64,000 nucleotides of DNA from Betaproteobacteria bacterium (GTDB taxonomy: Bacteria; Pseudomonadota; Gammaproteobacteria; Burkholderiales; Burkholderiaceae_F), in the NCBI GenBank assembly GCA_016861185.1, contig BOKW01000003.1, positions 372,001 through 436,000 of the forward strand, in the 5' to 3' direction. The position numbers and the translations under genes are program-made. Positions 18,511 through 28,148 of this stretch are shown here, one piece after another (position 1 is the first letter of the stretch; each line of letters begins with the position of its first letter). The notes beneath the pieces were generated by a model, which was given only the letters and a program-made list of their open reading frames with translations, made no database searches and was not told the origin of the DNA.

Positions 18511-19596
18511 TCAGGTGTTCGACACCTTGATGGTCGGGATCTTCAGCGACATGTCCTTCGCCTTCTCGGCGATCCTGATCGCGACCTTGCGCGCGATGGC
18601 CTTGTAGGTGCGGGCGATGTCGCTGTCGGGTTCGGCGACCACGGTCGGGCGGCCCGAGTCGGTCTGCTCGCGGATACGGATGTCGAGCGGCAGCGAGCCC
18701 AGCACCTCGACGCCGTACTCCTTCGACATGCGCTCGGCGCCGCCGGCGCCGAAGACGTGCTCGGCGTGGCCGCACTTGCTGCACACGTGCACCGCCATGT
18801 TCTCGACGATGCCGAGGATCGGCACGCCGACCTTCTCGAACATCTTCAGGCCCTTGATCGCGTCGAGCAGTGCGATGTCCTGCGGCGTGGTAACGATCAC
18901 CGCGCCGGTGACCGGCACCTGCTGCGCGAGCGTGAGCTGGATGTCGCCCGTGCCGGGCGGCATGTCGACGATCAGGTAGTCGAGGTCCTTCCAGTTGGTC
19001 TGCGCGAGAAGCTGCTGCAGCGCCTGCGTGACCATCGGCCCGCGCCAGACCATCGGCTGGTCGGCATCGACCAGGAAGCCGATCGAACTCGCCTGGATGC
19101 CGTAGTTCTCCAGCGGTTCGAGCGTCTTGCCGTCCACGCTCTCCGGCTTGCCCTCGATGCCGAGCATGGTCGGCTGGCTCGGCCCGTAGATGTCGGCATC
19201 GAGCATGCCGACGCGCGCGCCTTCGGCCGCGAGCGCGAGCGCCAGGTTGACCGCCACCGTGCTCTTGCCGACGCCGCCTTTGCCGGACGAGACGGCGACG
19301 ATGTTCTTCACGTTGGGCATCACTTTCAGCCCGCGCTGCACCGTATGCGCGACGATCTTCATCGTCACGTTGGCGCTGACGTTGCCGGCGCCGGCCGCCT
19401 TCAGCGCATTGACGACCAGACTGCGGATGCCGTCGATCTGGCTCGCCGCCGGATAGCCCAGCTCGATGTCGACGCTGACGTCTGCGCCGCTGACCTTGAC
19501 GTTGCGCGCCGCGCGCGAGGACACGAGGTCCTTGCCGGTGTTGGGATCGACGACGGTCTTCAGGATTTCGTTGACGCGTTCTGCGGTGATGCTCAT
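18511..19596 (-). CDS. apbC: Mrp/ApbC iron-sulfur cluster carrier ATPase
   Basis: 361 residues. An N-terminal DUF59/MIP18 domain (ERVNEILKTVVDPNTGKDLV) is followed by the P-loop carrier domain: deviant Walker A VSSGKGGVGKSTVAVNLAL near residue 104, MLDADIYGPSQPTMLG, DMPPGTGDIQLTLAQ and the cluster-binding CSKCGHAEHVFG with its CxxC. It transfers Fe-S clusters to apo-proteins, which fits proximity to a Fe-S-dependent hydroxylase but is general housekeeping. It is divergent from metG with 296 bp between starts, the normal arrangement in many betaproteobacteria. Confidence 0.95.
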   Translation of the reverse strand: MSITAERVNEILKTVVDPNTGKDLVSSRAARNVKVSGADVSVDIELGYPAASQIDGIRSLVVNALKAAGAGNVSANVTMKIVAHTVQRGLKVMPNVKNIVAVSSGKGGVGKSTVAVNLALALAAEGARVGMLDADIYGPSQPTMLGIEGKPESVDGKTLEPLENYGIQASSIGFLVDADQPMVWRGPMVTQALQQLLAQTNWKDLDYLIVDMPPGTGDIQLTLAQQVPVTGAVIVTTPQDIALLDAIKGLKMFEKVGVPILGIVENMAVHVCSKCGHAEHVFGAGGAERMSKEYGVEVLGSLPLDIRIREQTDSGRPTVVAEPDSDIARTYKAIARKVAIRIAEKAKDMSLKIPTIKVSNT

Positions 19597-19892
19597 GTCG
19601 GGATCGCGGGTCGAGAATGCGGGAGGAATCAGCGGCGCAGTCTATCCGACAGCGCCCGCGATCGGCCTGCGATCGACCACCCCATGTGAGCTAGTTGCCC
19701 TTGTTAAACTCGCGGTCATTCGATCGCCGGCCATGCACTCGCACACACGCCCCGCCGCCCGTTCCGTCCGCCGCCCGCGGTGCGGGCGAATGTGCCGTCG
19801 GATCTAGCGACCGGCCGCCCTTGCCGGAACCCCGGCGCGCGGAAGCTCTCCGCGCAATCAGCAGTCCGCGATCCGAACCCCGACCTTCGCCC
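19597..19892. promoter_or_regulatory. apbC-metG divergent intergenic region
   Basis: 296 bp separating two divergent housekeeping genes. A TTGTTAAACT sequence at about 19700-19710 resembles the TAAACT -10 elements of this group and could serve metG with a long leader. A CGCGCAATCAGCAGTCCGCG copy of the GATTGCGGAT repeat family lies at about 19852-19875. No ORF here looks real; the open frame running into metG is unconserved Arg/Pro-rich shadow. Confidence 0.4.
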
Positions 19893-22442
19893 ATGAGTCA
19901 GCGCAAACTGTTCGTCACCACCGCCCTGCCGTACGCCAACGGCAAGCCGCACATCGGCCACATCATGGAGTACATCCAGGCCGACATCTGGGTGCGCCAC
20001 CAGCGGATGCGTGGACACGCGGTGCACTTCGTCTGCGCCGAGGACGCGCACGGGGCGCCGATCATGATCGCGGCCGAGAAGGCGGGCAAGTCGCCGCAGC
20101 AGTTCATCGCCGAGATGCAGGCCGCGCGGCAGCAGTACCTCGACGGCTTCCACATCGCGTTCGATCACTGGCACACGACCGATTCGCCCGAGAACGTCGA
20201 GCTGTCGCAGTCGATCTACCGCGCGCTGCGCGCCAACGAGCTGATCGACATCCGGCGCATCGAGCAGTTCTACGATCCGGTCAAGGGCATGTTCCTGCCC
20301 GACCGCTACATCAAGGGCACCTGCCCGAAGTGCGGCGCGAAAGATCAGTACGGCGACAACTGCGAGGTGTGCGGCTCGACCTACGCGCCGACGGATCTGA
20401 AGGATCCGTATTCGGCGCTGACCGGTGCCAAGCCCGAGCTGCGCTCCTCCGAGCACTATTTCTTCCGCCTGTCGGATGCGCGCTGCATCGCCTTCCTGCG
20501 CGACTGGACCGCCGGCCGCAACCGCCGCGGCGAGCCGCACCTGCAGCCCGAGGTCTACGCGAAAACGCAGGAGTGGATCGGCGAAGGGGGCAAGGGGCTC
20601 GCGGACTGGGACATCTCGCGCGACGCGCCCTACTTCGGCATCCCGATCCCGGACGCGAAGGACAAGTTCTTCTACGTCTGGCTCGACGCGCCGATCGGGT
20701 ATCTGGCTTCGCTGAAGGCGTACTTCGAACAGGGCAAGGCGCGCGCGAAGGGCGAGACGCGCAGCTTCGACGAGTTCATCGTGGCCGACGACGTCGAGCA
20801 GGTGCACTTCATCGGCAAGGACATCGTCTACTTCCACACGCTGTTCTGGCCGGCGATGCTGAAGTTCTCCGGGCGCAAGGTGCCCGATGCCGTTTACGTG
20901 CACGGCTTCATCACCGTCAGCGGCGAAAAGATGAGCAAGAGCCGCGGCACCGGCATCGACCCGCTGCGCTACCTCGAAGTCGGCATGAACCCGGAGTGGT
21001 TCCGCTACTACGTCGCGGCGAAACTGAACGCGCGCGTCGAAGACGTCGACTTCAACCCCGACGACTTTCAGACCCGCGTCAACAGCGACCTGATCGGCAA
21101 GTACGTCAACATCGCCAGCCGCGCGGCGAGCTTCCTCGTGCGGCAGTTCGACGGCCGGCTCGCGCCTTCGGCCGATCCGTCGGGCGCTCCGGCGGGCTCG
21201 CATGCGGTCGCGCTCGCCTCGAGCGAGGAGATCGGCGAATTCCTGGACCAGCGCGAATACGGCAAGGCGCTGCGCGAGGTCATGCGCATCGCCGACTACG
21301 CGAACGAGCACTTCGACAAACACAAACCGTGGGAGCTGGCGAAAGATCCCGCGCAACGCGGGCTGCTGCACGCGGTGGTGAGCGACGTGATGCGCTGCTT
21401 CCGCGCGCTGACGATCTACCTTGCGCCGGTGCTGCCCGCCACCGCCGAACGCGTTGCGCGCGAGCTGTTCGGCACGGAGCGCGCGTTCGTCTGGGACGAC
21501 CTGCGCACGCCGCTCGAGCGCATCGCGCCGTACAAGCACCTGATGACGCGCGTCGAAACCAAGCAGCTCGACGCGTTGTTCGAGCCGGCGGCACCGCCCC
21601 CCTCTCCCTCCGGGAGAGGGGCAGGGGGTGAGGGAAACGCGGGCCAACCGGATCAAGCGCAACCGCGCGCGGCGAAGAAGCCTCCGCTCGACCCGAGGCT
21701 GCTCGCCAGCGCGCGCGAGCTGCGCAAGACCGCGACTGATGCGGAGGCCCTGATGTGGGCGCTGCTGCGCGACCGCCAGATCGCCGGCATCAAGTTCAGG
21801 CGCCAGCATCCGATCGACATTCAAGGATCGCGATACGTCATCGACTTCTACGCGGAAGAGCCGAAGCTTGCGATCGAACTCGACGGCAGCCAGCATGCGG
21901 ATCTGCAGGCGCTGCTGAAGGATCGCGAGCGTGATCGAACGCTGCTCCAGCAAGGCATTCGGACGCTGCGCTTCTGGGATAACGAAGTCATGGGTCAGAC
22001 GACTGCAGTGCTCGAGGCCATCCATCAAGCGCTGGTGAACGCCGTTCCCGCGCCGCCTGTTCCCTCACCCCCTACCCCTCTCCCGGAGGGCGAGGGGAGC
22101 GTCGTTTCGATCGACGACTTCGCCAGACTCGACCTGCGCATCGCGCGCGTGGTCGACTGCGACTTCGTCGAGGGCTCGGACAAGCTGCTGCGCTTCACGC
22201 TCGACGCGGGCGAAGGGCGGCACCGCAACGTGTTCTCGGGCATCAAGTCCGCGTACGGCGAGCCGAAGAAGCTGGTCGGCCGGCTGGTCGTGCTGGTCGC
22301 CAACCTCGCGCCACGCAAGATGAAGTTCGGCCTCAGCGAAGGCATGATCCTGTCGGCGAGCCATGCCGACGAAAAGGCGCAGCCGGGCATCTATCTGCTC
22401 GACGTCGACAGCGGCGCGCAGCCCGGAATGCGGATCAAGTGA
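19893..22442 (+). CDS. metG: methionyl-tRNA synthetase with in-frame DUF559 nuclease insertion
   Basis: Charges tRNA-Met. 849 residues, about 165 longer than expected. The class I core is intact: HIGH at residues 20-23, zinc knuckle Cys from residue 144 ([18 protein letters not shown]), KMSKS at 346-350, anticodon-binding helices to ~565. Residues ~569-736 are an insertion: Pro/Gly linker, DUF559 domain ~597-718, second linker. The C-terminal tRNA-binding EMAPII/Trbp111 domain then resumes ([20 protein letters not shown]). Removing the insert leaves about 682 residues, normal length. Because the frame stays open, the insert may be tolerated as a domain in a flexible linker. Start at 19893 gives [17 protein letters not shown], the conserved N-terminus. 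The stop overlaps the SulP start. Confidence 0.95.
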   Translation: MSQRKLFVTTALPYANGKPHIGHIMEYIQADIWVRHQRMRGHAVHFVCAEDAHGAPIMIAAEKAGKSPQQFIAEMQAARQQYLDGFHIAFDHWHTTDSPENVELSQSIYRALRANELIDIRRIEQFYDPVKGMFLPDRYIKGTCPKCGAKDQYGDNCEVCGSTYAPTDLKDPYSALTGAKPELRSSEHYFFRLSDARCIAFLRDWTAGRNRRGEPHLQPEVYAKTQEWIGEGGKGLADWDISRDAPYFGIPIPDAKDKFFYVWLDAPIGYLASLKAYFEQGKARAKGETRSFDEFIVADDVEQVHFIGKDIVYFHTLFWPAMLKFSGRKVPDAVYVHGFITVSGEKMSKSRGTGIDPLRYLEVGMNPEWFRYYVAAKLNARVEDVDFNPDDFQTRVNSDLIGKYVNIASRAASFLVRQFDGRLAPSADPSGAPAGSHAVALASSEEIGEFLDQREYGKALREVMRIADYANEHFDKHKPWELAKDPAQRGLLHAVVSDVMRCFRALTIYLAPVLPATAERVARELFGTERAFVWDDLRTPLERIAPYKHLMTRVETKQLDALFEPAAPPPSPSGRGAGGEGNAGQPDQAQPRAAKKPPLDPRLLASARELRKTATDAEALMWALLRDRQIAGIKFRRQHPIDIQGSRYVIDFYAEEPKLAIELDGSQHADLQALLKDRERDRTLLQQGIRTLRFWDNEVMGQTTAVLEAIHQALVNAVPAPPVPSPPTPLPEGEGSVVSIDDFARLDLRIARVVDCDFVEGSDKLLRFTLDAGEGRHRNVFSGIKSAYGEPKKLVGRLVVLVANLAPRKMKFGLSEGMILSASHADEKAQPGIYLLDVDSGAQPGMRIK
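21597..21636 (+). repeat. left inverted-repeat arm of the metG insert
   Basis: 40 bp beginning CCCCCCTCTCCCTCCGGGAG and ending GGGGGTGAGGGAA. It is the reverse complement of 22060-22099 at 37 of 40 positions by hand alignment. The arm also folds on itself (CCTCTCCC/GGGAGAGG). In the metG frame it reads [13 protein letters not shown]. Confidence 0.9.
22060..22099 (+). repeat. right inverted-repeat arm of the metG insert
   Basis: 40 bp beginning TTCCCTCACCCCCTACCCCT and ending GGGCGAGGGGAG, the reverse-complement partner of 21597-21636. In frame it reads [11 protein letters not shown] just before the tRNA-binding domain. The same sequence type occurs alone at 6480-6523. Confidence 0.9.
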
Positions 22443-24172
22443 GCGCTCCGGGCAGCAGCGTCGTCCGCCGCGCGCCGCGGCTCGATCTCGCGATCTTCCG
22501 CCCGCGCCTCGTCGACGCGCTGCGCGGCTACGACCGCCGTCATTTCGCGCGCGATGTCGCCGCCGGCGTCACGGTCGGCGTGGTCGCGCTGCCGCTGGCG
22601 ATGGCCTTCGCGATCGCCTCCGGCGTCAAGCCCGAACAGGGCATCTTCACCGCCATCATCGCCGGCTTCCTGATCGCCGCGCTCGGCGGCTCGCGCGTGC
22701 AGATCGGCGGGCCGGCGGGCGCGTTCATCGTGATCATCTACGGGATCATCGAGCGCTACGGTCTGGCCAACCTGCTGATCTCGACGATCATGGCCGGCGT
22801 GCTGCTGTTCGCGATGGGACTGTTCAAGCTCGGCAGCCTGGTGCGCTTCATCCCGGTGTCGATCGTGATCGGCTTCACCAATGGCATCGCGGTGCTGGTG
22901 GCGCTGTCGCAGGTGAAGGACTTCCTCGGGCTCGCGGTCGACAAGATGCCGGCGGATTTTTTCCACCAGATCGGCACGATCGCCGGCGCGATCCACACGG
23001 TCAATCCATGGGCGGTCGCGATCGCGCTGGCCTCGCTCGCGCTGGTCGTCGTCTGGCCGAAGTCCTACCAGATGGGCAACGTGCCGTGGAAGCGCTGGAT
23101 CGCGCACGTCCCGGGAACGATCGTCGCGCTGGGGCTGGCCACGATCGCCGTCAGCGTGTTCCACCTCCCGGTCGAAACCATCGGCAGCAGGTTCGGCGGC
23201 ATTCCGCAGGGGCTGCCGTCGTTCGCGCTGCCGGACTTCTCGTGGGATCTGGTCAAACAACTGCTGGCCCCGACGATCACGATCGCGCTGCTCGGCGCGA
23301 TCGAGTCGCTGCTGTGCGCGCGCGTGGCCGACAACATGATCGACGATCGGCACGACCCGAACCAGGAACTGATGGCGCAGGGCGTGGCCAACTTCGTCGC
23401 GCCGTTCTTCGGCGGCATGCCGGCCACCGGAACGATCGCGCGCACGGTGACGAACGTGAAGAGCGGCGCATCGACGCCCGTCGCCGGCATGGTGCACGCC
23501 GCCACGCTGCTCGCGATCCTGCTGGTGGCCGCCCCGCTGGCGGCCAACGTGCCGCTGGCGGCGCTCGCCGCGATCCTGATGTTCGTCGCCTGGAACATGG
23601 GCGAGTGGCGCGAGTTCGCGCGGCTCAGGCGCTTCGCGCTGACCTACCGGACGATCCTGCTGGCGACCTTTTTCCTGACGGTGATCGTCGATCTGACGGT
23701 GGCGGTCGAAGTCGGCATGGTGCTGGCGAGCCTGTTCTTCATCTACCGCATCTCGACGCTGACGCGGGTGCAGCCGATCGCGCTCGCGCGCGCCGACGAT
23801 GCGACGGTCGCCGGGCTCGAGGCCTACCGTCTGCAGGGATCGCTGTTCTTCGGCGCGGTGGGCAAGCTCGAGGCGCTGACCGATCCGGCGCGCTTCGCCG
23901 GCACGCTGGCGCCGCGCGTGATCATCCTCGACTGCACGCTGCTGCTGTCGCTCGACACGACGGGTCTGGAAGCCCTCGAGGCGCTGCACCGCCAGCTCGC
24001 CAAGCGCGGCGGCGCGTTGATCGTCTCCGGCGCCACCGAGCAGCCGCTGTCGCTGCTGCAGCGCTCGGGCTTCGTCGAACGCATCGGCGCCGACAACCTG
24101 GTCGCCGATCTCGCCGCCGCGCAGGCGCGCGCGCGGCACCTGCTCGCCGCGCTCGACGCCAACGGCGGCTAG
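22439..24172 (+). CDS. SulP family anion transporter with STAS domain
   Basis: 577 residues. Residues ~35-430 are the SLC26/SulP membrane domain with 10-12 or more helices ([77 protein letters not shown]). Residues ~445-560 form a STAS domain ([20 protein letters not shown]). Substrates in the family include sulfate, bicarbonate and dicarboxylates and cannot be chosen here. GTG start overlaps the metG stop by four bases (GTGA), so expression depends at least partly on metG transcription through the inserted element. Confidence 0.92.
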   Translation: MSAPGSSVVRRAPRLDLAIFRPRLVDALRGYDRRHFARDVAAGVTVGVVALPLAMAFAIASGVKPEQGIFTAIIAGFLIAALGGSRVQIGGPAGAFIVIIYGIIERYGLANLLISTIMAGVLLFAMGLFKLGSLVRFIPVSIVIGFTNGIAVLVALSQVKDFLGLAVDKMPADFFHQIGTIAGAIHTVNPWAVAIALASLALVVVWPKSYQMGNVPWKRWIAHVPGTIVALGLATIAVSVFHLPVETIGSRFGGIPQGLPSFALPDFSWDLVKQLLAPTITIALLGAIESLLCARVADNMIDDRHDPNQELMAQGVANFVAPFFGGMPATGTIARTVTNVKSGASTPVAGMVHAATLLAILLVAAPLAANVPLAALAAILMFVAWNMGEWREFARLRRFALTYRTILLATFFLTVIVDLTVAVEVGMVLASLFFIYRISTLTRVQPIALARADDATVAGLEAYRLQGSLFFGAVGKLEALTDPARFAGTLAPRVIILDCTLLLSLDTTGLEALEALHRQLAKRGGALIVSGATEQPLSLLQRSGFVERIGADNLVADLAAAQARARHLLAALDANGG

Positions 24173-24208
24173 AATCGCGCGCGCATCCGGATCCCGCCGC
24201 GCCATCGC

Positions 24209-24400
24209 ATGACCTACGAATCCGACCTCACGAAGTTCATCCGCGAGCTGAAGCAGAAGCAGCCGGACCTCGAGCAGAAGCAGCGCGAGGGCCGCGCCAT
24301 CTGGTGGGACAAGCAGCTCGACTTCGACGAGTTGCGCCGCTGGCAGGAATCGTGCGTGCCGCAGCCGCCGTACGTGTACCAGCCGAAGGTCAGGCTGTGA
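24209..24400 (+). CDS. DUF3460 family protein
   Basis: 63 residues, matching the betaproteobacterial DUF3460 family in full (YESDLTKFIRELKQKQPDLE, then REGRAIWWDKQLDFDELRRW and a Pro-rich YVYQPK end). Function unknown. It starts 36 bp after the SulP gene, and its stop overlaps the scpA GTG start (GTGA), so it is translationally coupled to the chromosome-segregation gene, an arrangement seen in other Burkholderiales. Confidence 0.85.
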   Translation: MTYESDLTKFIRELKQKQPDLEQKQREGRAIWWDKQLDFDELRRWQESCVPQPPYVYQPKVRL

Positions 24401-25275
24401 GCGGCACGGTGCATCCGGCCGTGCCGGTCGAACTCGCTGCACCGGCGGCACTGGCGGCCGCCGATTCGACGCCGGACGTCGTCGACGGCGTCGCGCTGGC
24501 GCGGCTGTACGGCGAGCCGCTGTTCAAGCTGCCCGAGGACCTGTACATCCCGCCCGATGCGCTCGAGGTCTTCCTCGAGGCCTTCGAGGGGCCGCTCGAC
24601 CTGCTGCTGTACCTGATCCGCAAGCAGAATTTCAACGTGCTCGACATCCCGATGGCGGCGCTCACCGCGCAGTACCTCGCCTACGTCGAGCAGATCCGCA
24701 AGAGCAACCTCGAGCTGGCGGCCGAATACCTGCTGATGGCGGCGATGCTGATCGAGATCAAGAGCCGGATGCTGCTGCCGGTGAAGAAAGCCGAAACGGG
24801 CGAAGAGGTCGAGGATCCGCGCGCCGAACTCGTGCGCCGGCTGGTCGAATACGAGCGCATCAAGCTCGCCGCTGCACGGCTCGACGAGCTGCCGCGCGTC
24901 GGGCGCGACTTCGCGCGCGCGATCGTCACGATCGAGCAGTCGATCGTCAGGCGCTTCCCGGACGTCAACGTGATCGACCTGCAGCAGGCCTGGGCCGAGG
25001 TGCTCAAGCGCGCCAGGCTGCACGCGCACCATCACATCACGCGCGAGGAGCTGTCGGTGCGCGAGCACATGAGCATCGTGCTGCGCAAGCTGCAGGGCCG
25101 GCAGTTCGTCGAGTTCGGCGATCTGTTCGACGCGCGGCTGCTCGCGAAGGGCCCGCCGATCGTGATCGTGCACTTCCTCGCGCTGCTGGAACTGGCGCGC
25201 GAGAACCTGATCGAGCTGACGCAGGCGGCGCCCTACGCGCCGATCTACGTGCGGCTCGCGTACACGCCGAGCTGA
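24397..25275 (+). CDS. scpA: segregation and condensation protein A
   Basis: 292-residue kleisin of the SMC-ScpAB condensin complex. The N-terminal SMC-binding part is DALEVFLEAFEGPLDLLLYL followed by IRKQNFNVLDIPMAALTAQY; the middle binds ScpB (AAEYLLMAAMLIEIKSRMLL); the C-terminal winged helix ends VIVHFLALLELARENLIELT. The N-terminus is extended by about 40 residues rich in Ala/Pro/Val compared with the shortest homologues. GTG start overlaps the DUF3460 stop. scpB is not in the window. Confidence 0.93.
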   Translation: MSGTVHPAVPVELAAPAALAAADSTPDVVDGVALARLYGEPLFKLPEDLYIPPDALEVFLEAFEGPLDLLLYLIRKQNFNVLDIPMAALTAQYLAYVEQIRKSNLELAAEYLLMAAMLIEIKSRMLLPVKKAETGEEVEDPRAELVRRLVEYERIKLAAARLDELPRVGRDFARAIVTIEQSIVRRFPDVNVIDLQQAWAEVLKRARLHAHHHITREELSVREHMSIVLRKLQGRQFVEFGDLFDARLLAKGPPIVIVHFLALLELARENLIELTQAAPYAPIYVRLAYTPS

Positions 25276-25297
25276 CCCGCGGCGCAGCGGCCGCACC

Positions 25298-26047
25298 ATG
25301 CTCAGCGCCGAAACCGAAATCCTGCTCGGCGTGCTGTTCTTCGGCGCGGCGGTGCTGTATTCGTCGGTCGGCCACGGCGGCGCGTCGGGCTACCTCGGTG
25401 CGATGGCGCTGGTCGGCGTCCCACCTGCGCTGCTGCGGCCGACCGCGCTGGTGATGAACGTCGCGGTCTCGTCGATCTCGCTGTACAAGTTCGCGCGCGC
25501 CAACGGCTTCAACTGGCGGCTGTTCCTGCCGTTTGCCGCGACCTCGATGCCGATGGCCTATGCCGGCGGCCGCATTCATCTGCCGGTCGCGTGGTTCGGC
25601 GCGCTGGTCGGCGCGGTGCTGCTGTATTCGGCGTGGCGGCTGTTCGCCGAAACGCTGCGCACCGACCGGCCCGAGCGTCCCGTGACCGGCCCGCCGCCGG
25701 TGCCGCTCGCGCTGGTCATCGGCGCGGGCATCGGCCTGTTGTCCGGACTGACCGGCGTCGGCGGCGGCATCTTCCTTAGCCCGCTGATCGTGCTGATGGG
25801 CTGGGGAACCGTGCGCGACAGCGCCGCGCCGACGGCGGCATTCATCCTCGTCAACTCCGTTGCCGGACTCGTCGGCCTGCTGACGCGCCATCCGGTGCTG
25901 CCCGACGCGCTGCCGTACTGGGTCGCCGCCGTGATCGTCGGCGGCATGATCGGCGCCACGCTCGGCGCGAAGCGGCTCGGCAACCGCGCGATGCGGCGCG
26001 CGCTTTCGGCGGTGCTGGTGATTGCCGGCGGGAAGATGATCGTCTGA
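25298..26047 (+). CDS. TSUP (TauE/SafE/YfcA) family membrane permease
   Basis: 249 residues, about eight TM segments in two repeats, each with the family's Gly-rich motif: LYSSVGHGGASGYLGAMALV near residue 20 and LLSGLTGVGGGIFLSPLIVL near residue 150. TSUP proteins export or import sulfite, sulfoacetate and related organosulfur anions; substrate is unknown here. It lies 22 bp after scpA and 6 bp before the S9 peptidase gene, so it belongs to a run of tightly spaced plus-strand genes. Confidence 0.9.
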   Translation: MLSAETEILLGVLFFGAAVLYSSVGHGGASGYLGAMALVGVPPALLRPTALVMNVAVSSISLYKFARANGFNWRLFLPFAATSMPMAYAGGRIHLPVAWFGALVGAVLLYSAWRLFAETLRTDRPERPVTGPPPVPLALVIGAGIGLLSGLTGVGGGIFLSPLIVLMGWGTVRDSAAPTAAFILVNSVAGLVGLLTRHPVLPDALPYWVAAVIVGGMIGATLGAKRLGNRAMRRALSAVLVIAGGKMIV

Positions 26048-26053
26048 CGCGCC

Positions 26054-28147
26054 ATGCTTCGCTTCCTCGCATTGACCCTGGCCGCCCTGCTCTGCCTGCC
26101 GGCGGCGCGCGCCGACGACGATCCCCACCTCTGGCTCGAAGACATCGACGGCCCGCGCGCGCTCGACTGGGTACGCGCGCGCAATGCGGAGGCGGAGCGC
26201 GAATTCACTGCCGATGCGCGCTTCGAGCCGCTGCGGCGCGAGCTGCTGCGCGTGCTCGATTCCGACGGGCGCATCCCGTTCGTCGCGCGCATGGGCGCGC
26301 ACTACTACAACTTCTGGCGCGACGCACGCAATCCGCGCGGCGTCTGGCGCCGGACCACGCTCGCCGAGTACCGCCAGGCCGCACCCGCGTGGGAAACGGT
26401 GCTCGACCTCGACGCGCTGGCGAAGGCCGAAGGCGAGAACTGGGTGTGGAAGACGCCCGAATGCCTGCGGCCGGCGCGCGCCGACGAGCCCTATCGCCGC
26501 TGCCTGCTGCAGCTTTCGCGCGGCGGCGCCGACGCGGTCGTCGTGCGCGAGTTCGATCTGCAGGACAAGCGCTTCGTCGACGGCGGCTTCGTGCTGCCCG
26601 AGGCGAAGAGCAGCGTTTCGTGGAAGGACATCGACACGCTCTGGGTCGGCACCGATTTCGGCCCGGGATCGATGAGCGTGGCCGGCTATCCGAACGTCGC
26701 CAAGGAGTGGAAGCGCGGCGCGCCGCTCGCCGACGCGCAGACGGTGTTCACCGGACAGGCGGCCGACATCGGCGTCGCGGTCGAATCCGAATTCGCGCGC
26801 AGCCGCCGCGTCGATTGGGTGCAGCGCTGGATCACGCAGCGCGACGTCGAGCGCTTCGTGCTGCTTGAGGGCCGCCTCGTTCCGGTCGACATCCCGCGCG
26901 ACGCGCTGCCTCGGCTCTTCGGCGACCGCTTGATCGTTCGGCTGCGCGGCGCCTGGAGCGCCGGCGAACGCGCTTATCCGGAAGGCGCGGTGCTGGCGAT
27001 CGACTTCGACGCCTTCCTGCGCGGCGCGCGGAACTTCGACGTGCTGTACACGCCCGCGCCCGGACGCGCGCTGCAGGCGATCGCGCAGACCGAGTCCGCG
27101 CTGCTGTTCACGGAACTGGATCGCGTGCGTGCGCGGCTGATCGAGGCGAAGCACGACGGCGAACGCTGGAACGTCCGGCGCGTTCCCGCCCCCGACAACG
27201 CGCAGATCAACGTCGCCGCGACCTACTGGGCCAGCGACGAGTACTTCGTCACCGTGCAGGACTTCACGACGCCGACCACGCTCTACCGCGCCGAGGTGGG
27301 TTTGGCGGACTGGTCGCGCGCCGAGCGGCTGAAGTCGCTGCCGGCGTTCTGGAATGCGGCCGGCGTAAGCGTGCGCCAGCTCGAAGCGACGAGTCGAGAC
27401 GGCACGCGCGTGCCCTACTTCGTCGTCGCGCGCGGCGCGCCGGACGGTGCGCGGCCCGTGCTGCTGTACGGCTACGGCGGCTTCGAGATCGCGCAGCGGC
27501 CGTTCTACTCGGGCGTGTTCGGCAAGGGCTGGCTCGAACCGGGCGGGGTCTTCGTGCTCGCCAACATCCGCGGCGGCGGCGAATTCGGTCCGGCGTGGCA
27601 CCGCGCGGCGCTGCGCGAAAACCGGCAGAAGTCCTTCGACGATTTCATCGCGATCGCCGAGGATCTCATCGCGCGCGGCATCGCGCGTCCCGAGCGGCTC
27701 GGCATCATGGGCGGCAGCCAGGGCGGGCTGCTCGTGACCGGAACGATGGTGCAGCGGCCCGAGCTGTTCGGCGCCGTCGTCGCACAGGTGCCGCTCACCG
27801 ACATGCTGCGCTTCCACAAGCTGCTCGCGGGTGCCTCGTGGATCGGCGAATACGGCAATCCCGATAGGCCGGCCGACCGCGCGTTCATCGCGAAGTACTC
27901 GCCCTACCAGAACGTGAAGAAGGGGGCGAAGTACCCGCCGCTGTTCCTCGTCACGTCGACGCGCGACGACCGCGTCCATCCCGGGCATGCGCGCAAAATG
28001 GCGGCGCGGATGATCGAGTACGGGCACGACGTGCGCTATTTCGAGAACATCGAGGGCGGCCACGGCGCCGCCGCGAACAACGCGCAGTCGGCGCGCATGT
28101 GGGCGCAGGCCTTCACGTTCCTGTGGCGTTCGTTGTCCGCCGAGTGA
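26054..28147 (+). CDS. S9A prolyl oligopeptidase family serine peptidase
   Basis: 697 residues with a signal peptide (MLRFLALTLAALLCLPAARA), so periplasmic. An N-terminal beta-propeller region (DDPHLWLEDIDGPRALDWV is the family opening) is followed by the alpha/beta-hydrolase domain: GGFEIAQRPFYSGVFGKGWL, ANIRGGGEFGPAWHRAA, nucleophile GIMGGSQGGLLVTG with Ser near residue 554, Asp in TSTRDDRVHPGHARKM near 637 and His in IEGGHGAAANN near 670. It cleaves short peptides after Pro or basic residues in characterised relatives. One base separates its stop from the Mut7-C gene. Confidence 0.92.
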   Translation: MLRFLALTLAALLCLPAARADDDPHLWLEDIDGPRALDWVRARNAEAEREFTADARFEPLRRELLRVLDSDGRIPFVARMGAHYYNFWRDARNPRGVWRRTTLAEYRQAAPAWETVLDLDALAKAEGENWVWKTPECLRPARADEPYRRCLLQLSRGGADAVVVREFDLQDKRFVDGGFVLPEAKSSVSWKDIDTLWVGTDFGPGSMSVAGYPNVAKEWKRGAPLADAQTVFTGQAADIGVAVESEFARSRRVDWVQRWITQRDVERFVLLEGRLVPVDIPRDALPRLFGDRLIVRLRGAWSAGERAYPEGAVLAIDFDAFLRGARNFDVLYTPAPGRALQAIAQTESALLFTELDRVRARLIEAKHDGERWNVRRVPAPDNAQINVAATYWASDEYFVTVQDFTTPTTLYRAEVGLADWSRAERLKSLPAFWNAAGVSVRQLEATSRDGTRVPYFVVARGAPDGARPVLLYGYGGFEIAQRPFYSGVFGKGWLEPGGVFVLANIRGGGEFGPAWHRAALRENRQKSFDDFIAIAEDLIARGIARPERLGIMGGSQGGLLVTGTMVQRPELFGAVVAQVPLTDMLRFHKLLAGASWIGEYGNPDRPADRAFIAKYSPYQNVKKGAKYPPLFLVTSTRDDRVHPGHARKMAARMIEYGHDVRYFENIEGGHGAAANNAQSARMWAQAFTFLWRSLSAE

Positions 28148-28148
28148 C

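Larger units (their letters stand above)
21597..22099 (+). mobile_element. inverted-repeat-bounded DUF559 (Vsr-like endonuclease) element inside metG
   Basis: 503-bp element with 40-bp terminal inverted repeats enclosing a DUF559 domain in the metG frame. The domain shows [49 protein letters not shown], and [11 protein letters not shown]. Putative catalytic residues of the PD-(D/E)xK-like Vsr fold are all kept: Asp651, Glu662, Asp664, His668 in fusion numbering. No stop or frameshift interrupts it. DUF559 genes are known as free-standing ORFs of about 110-130 residues in many bacteria. I infer a small mobile or formerly mobile unit that landed in a permissive linker; no target duplication is clear to me. 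Confidence 0.8.

Noticed and set aside
21597-22099. The metG insert as an intein or group I intron
   Set aside because: No intein splice motifs (N-terminal Cys/Ser block, C-terminal His-Asn) and no need for RNA splicing because the frame is open; repeats and DUF559 fit better with a REP-bounded element.
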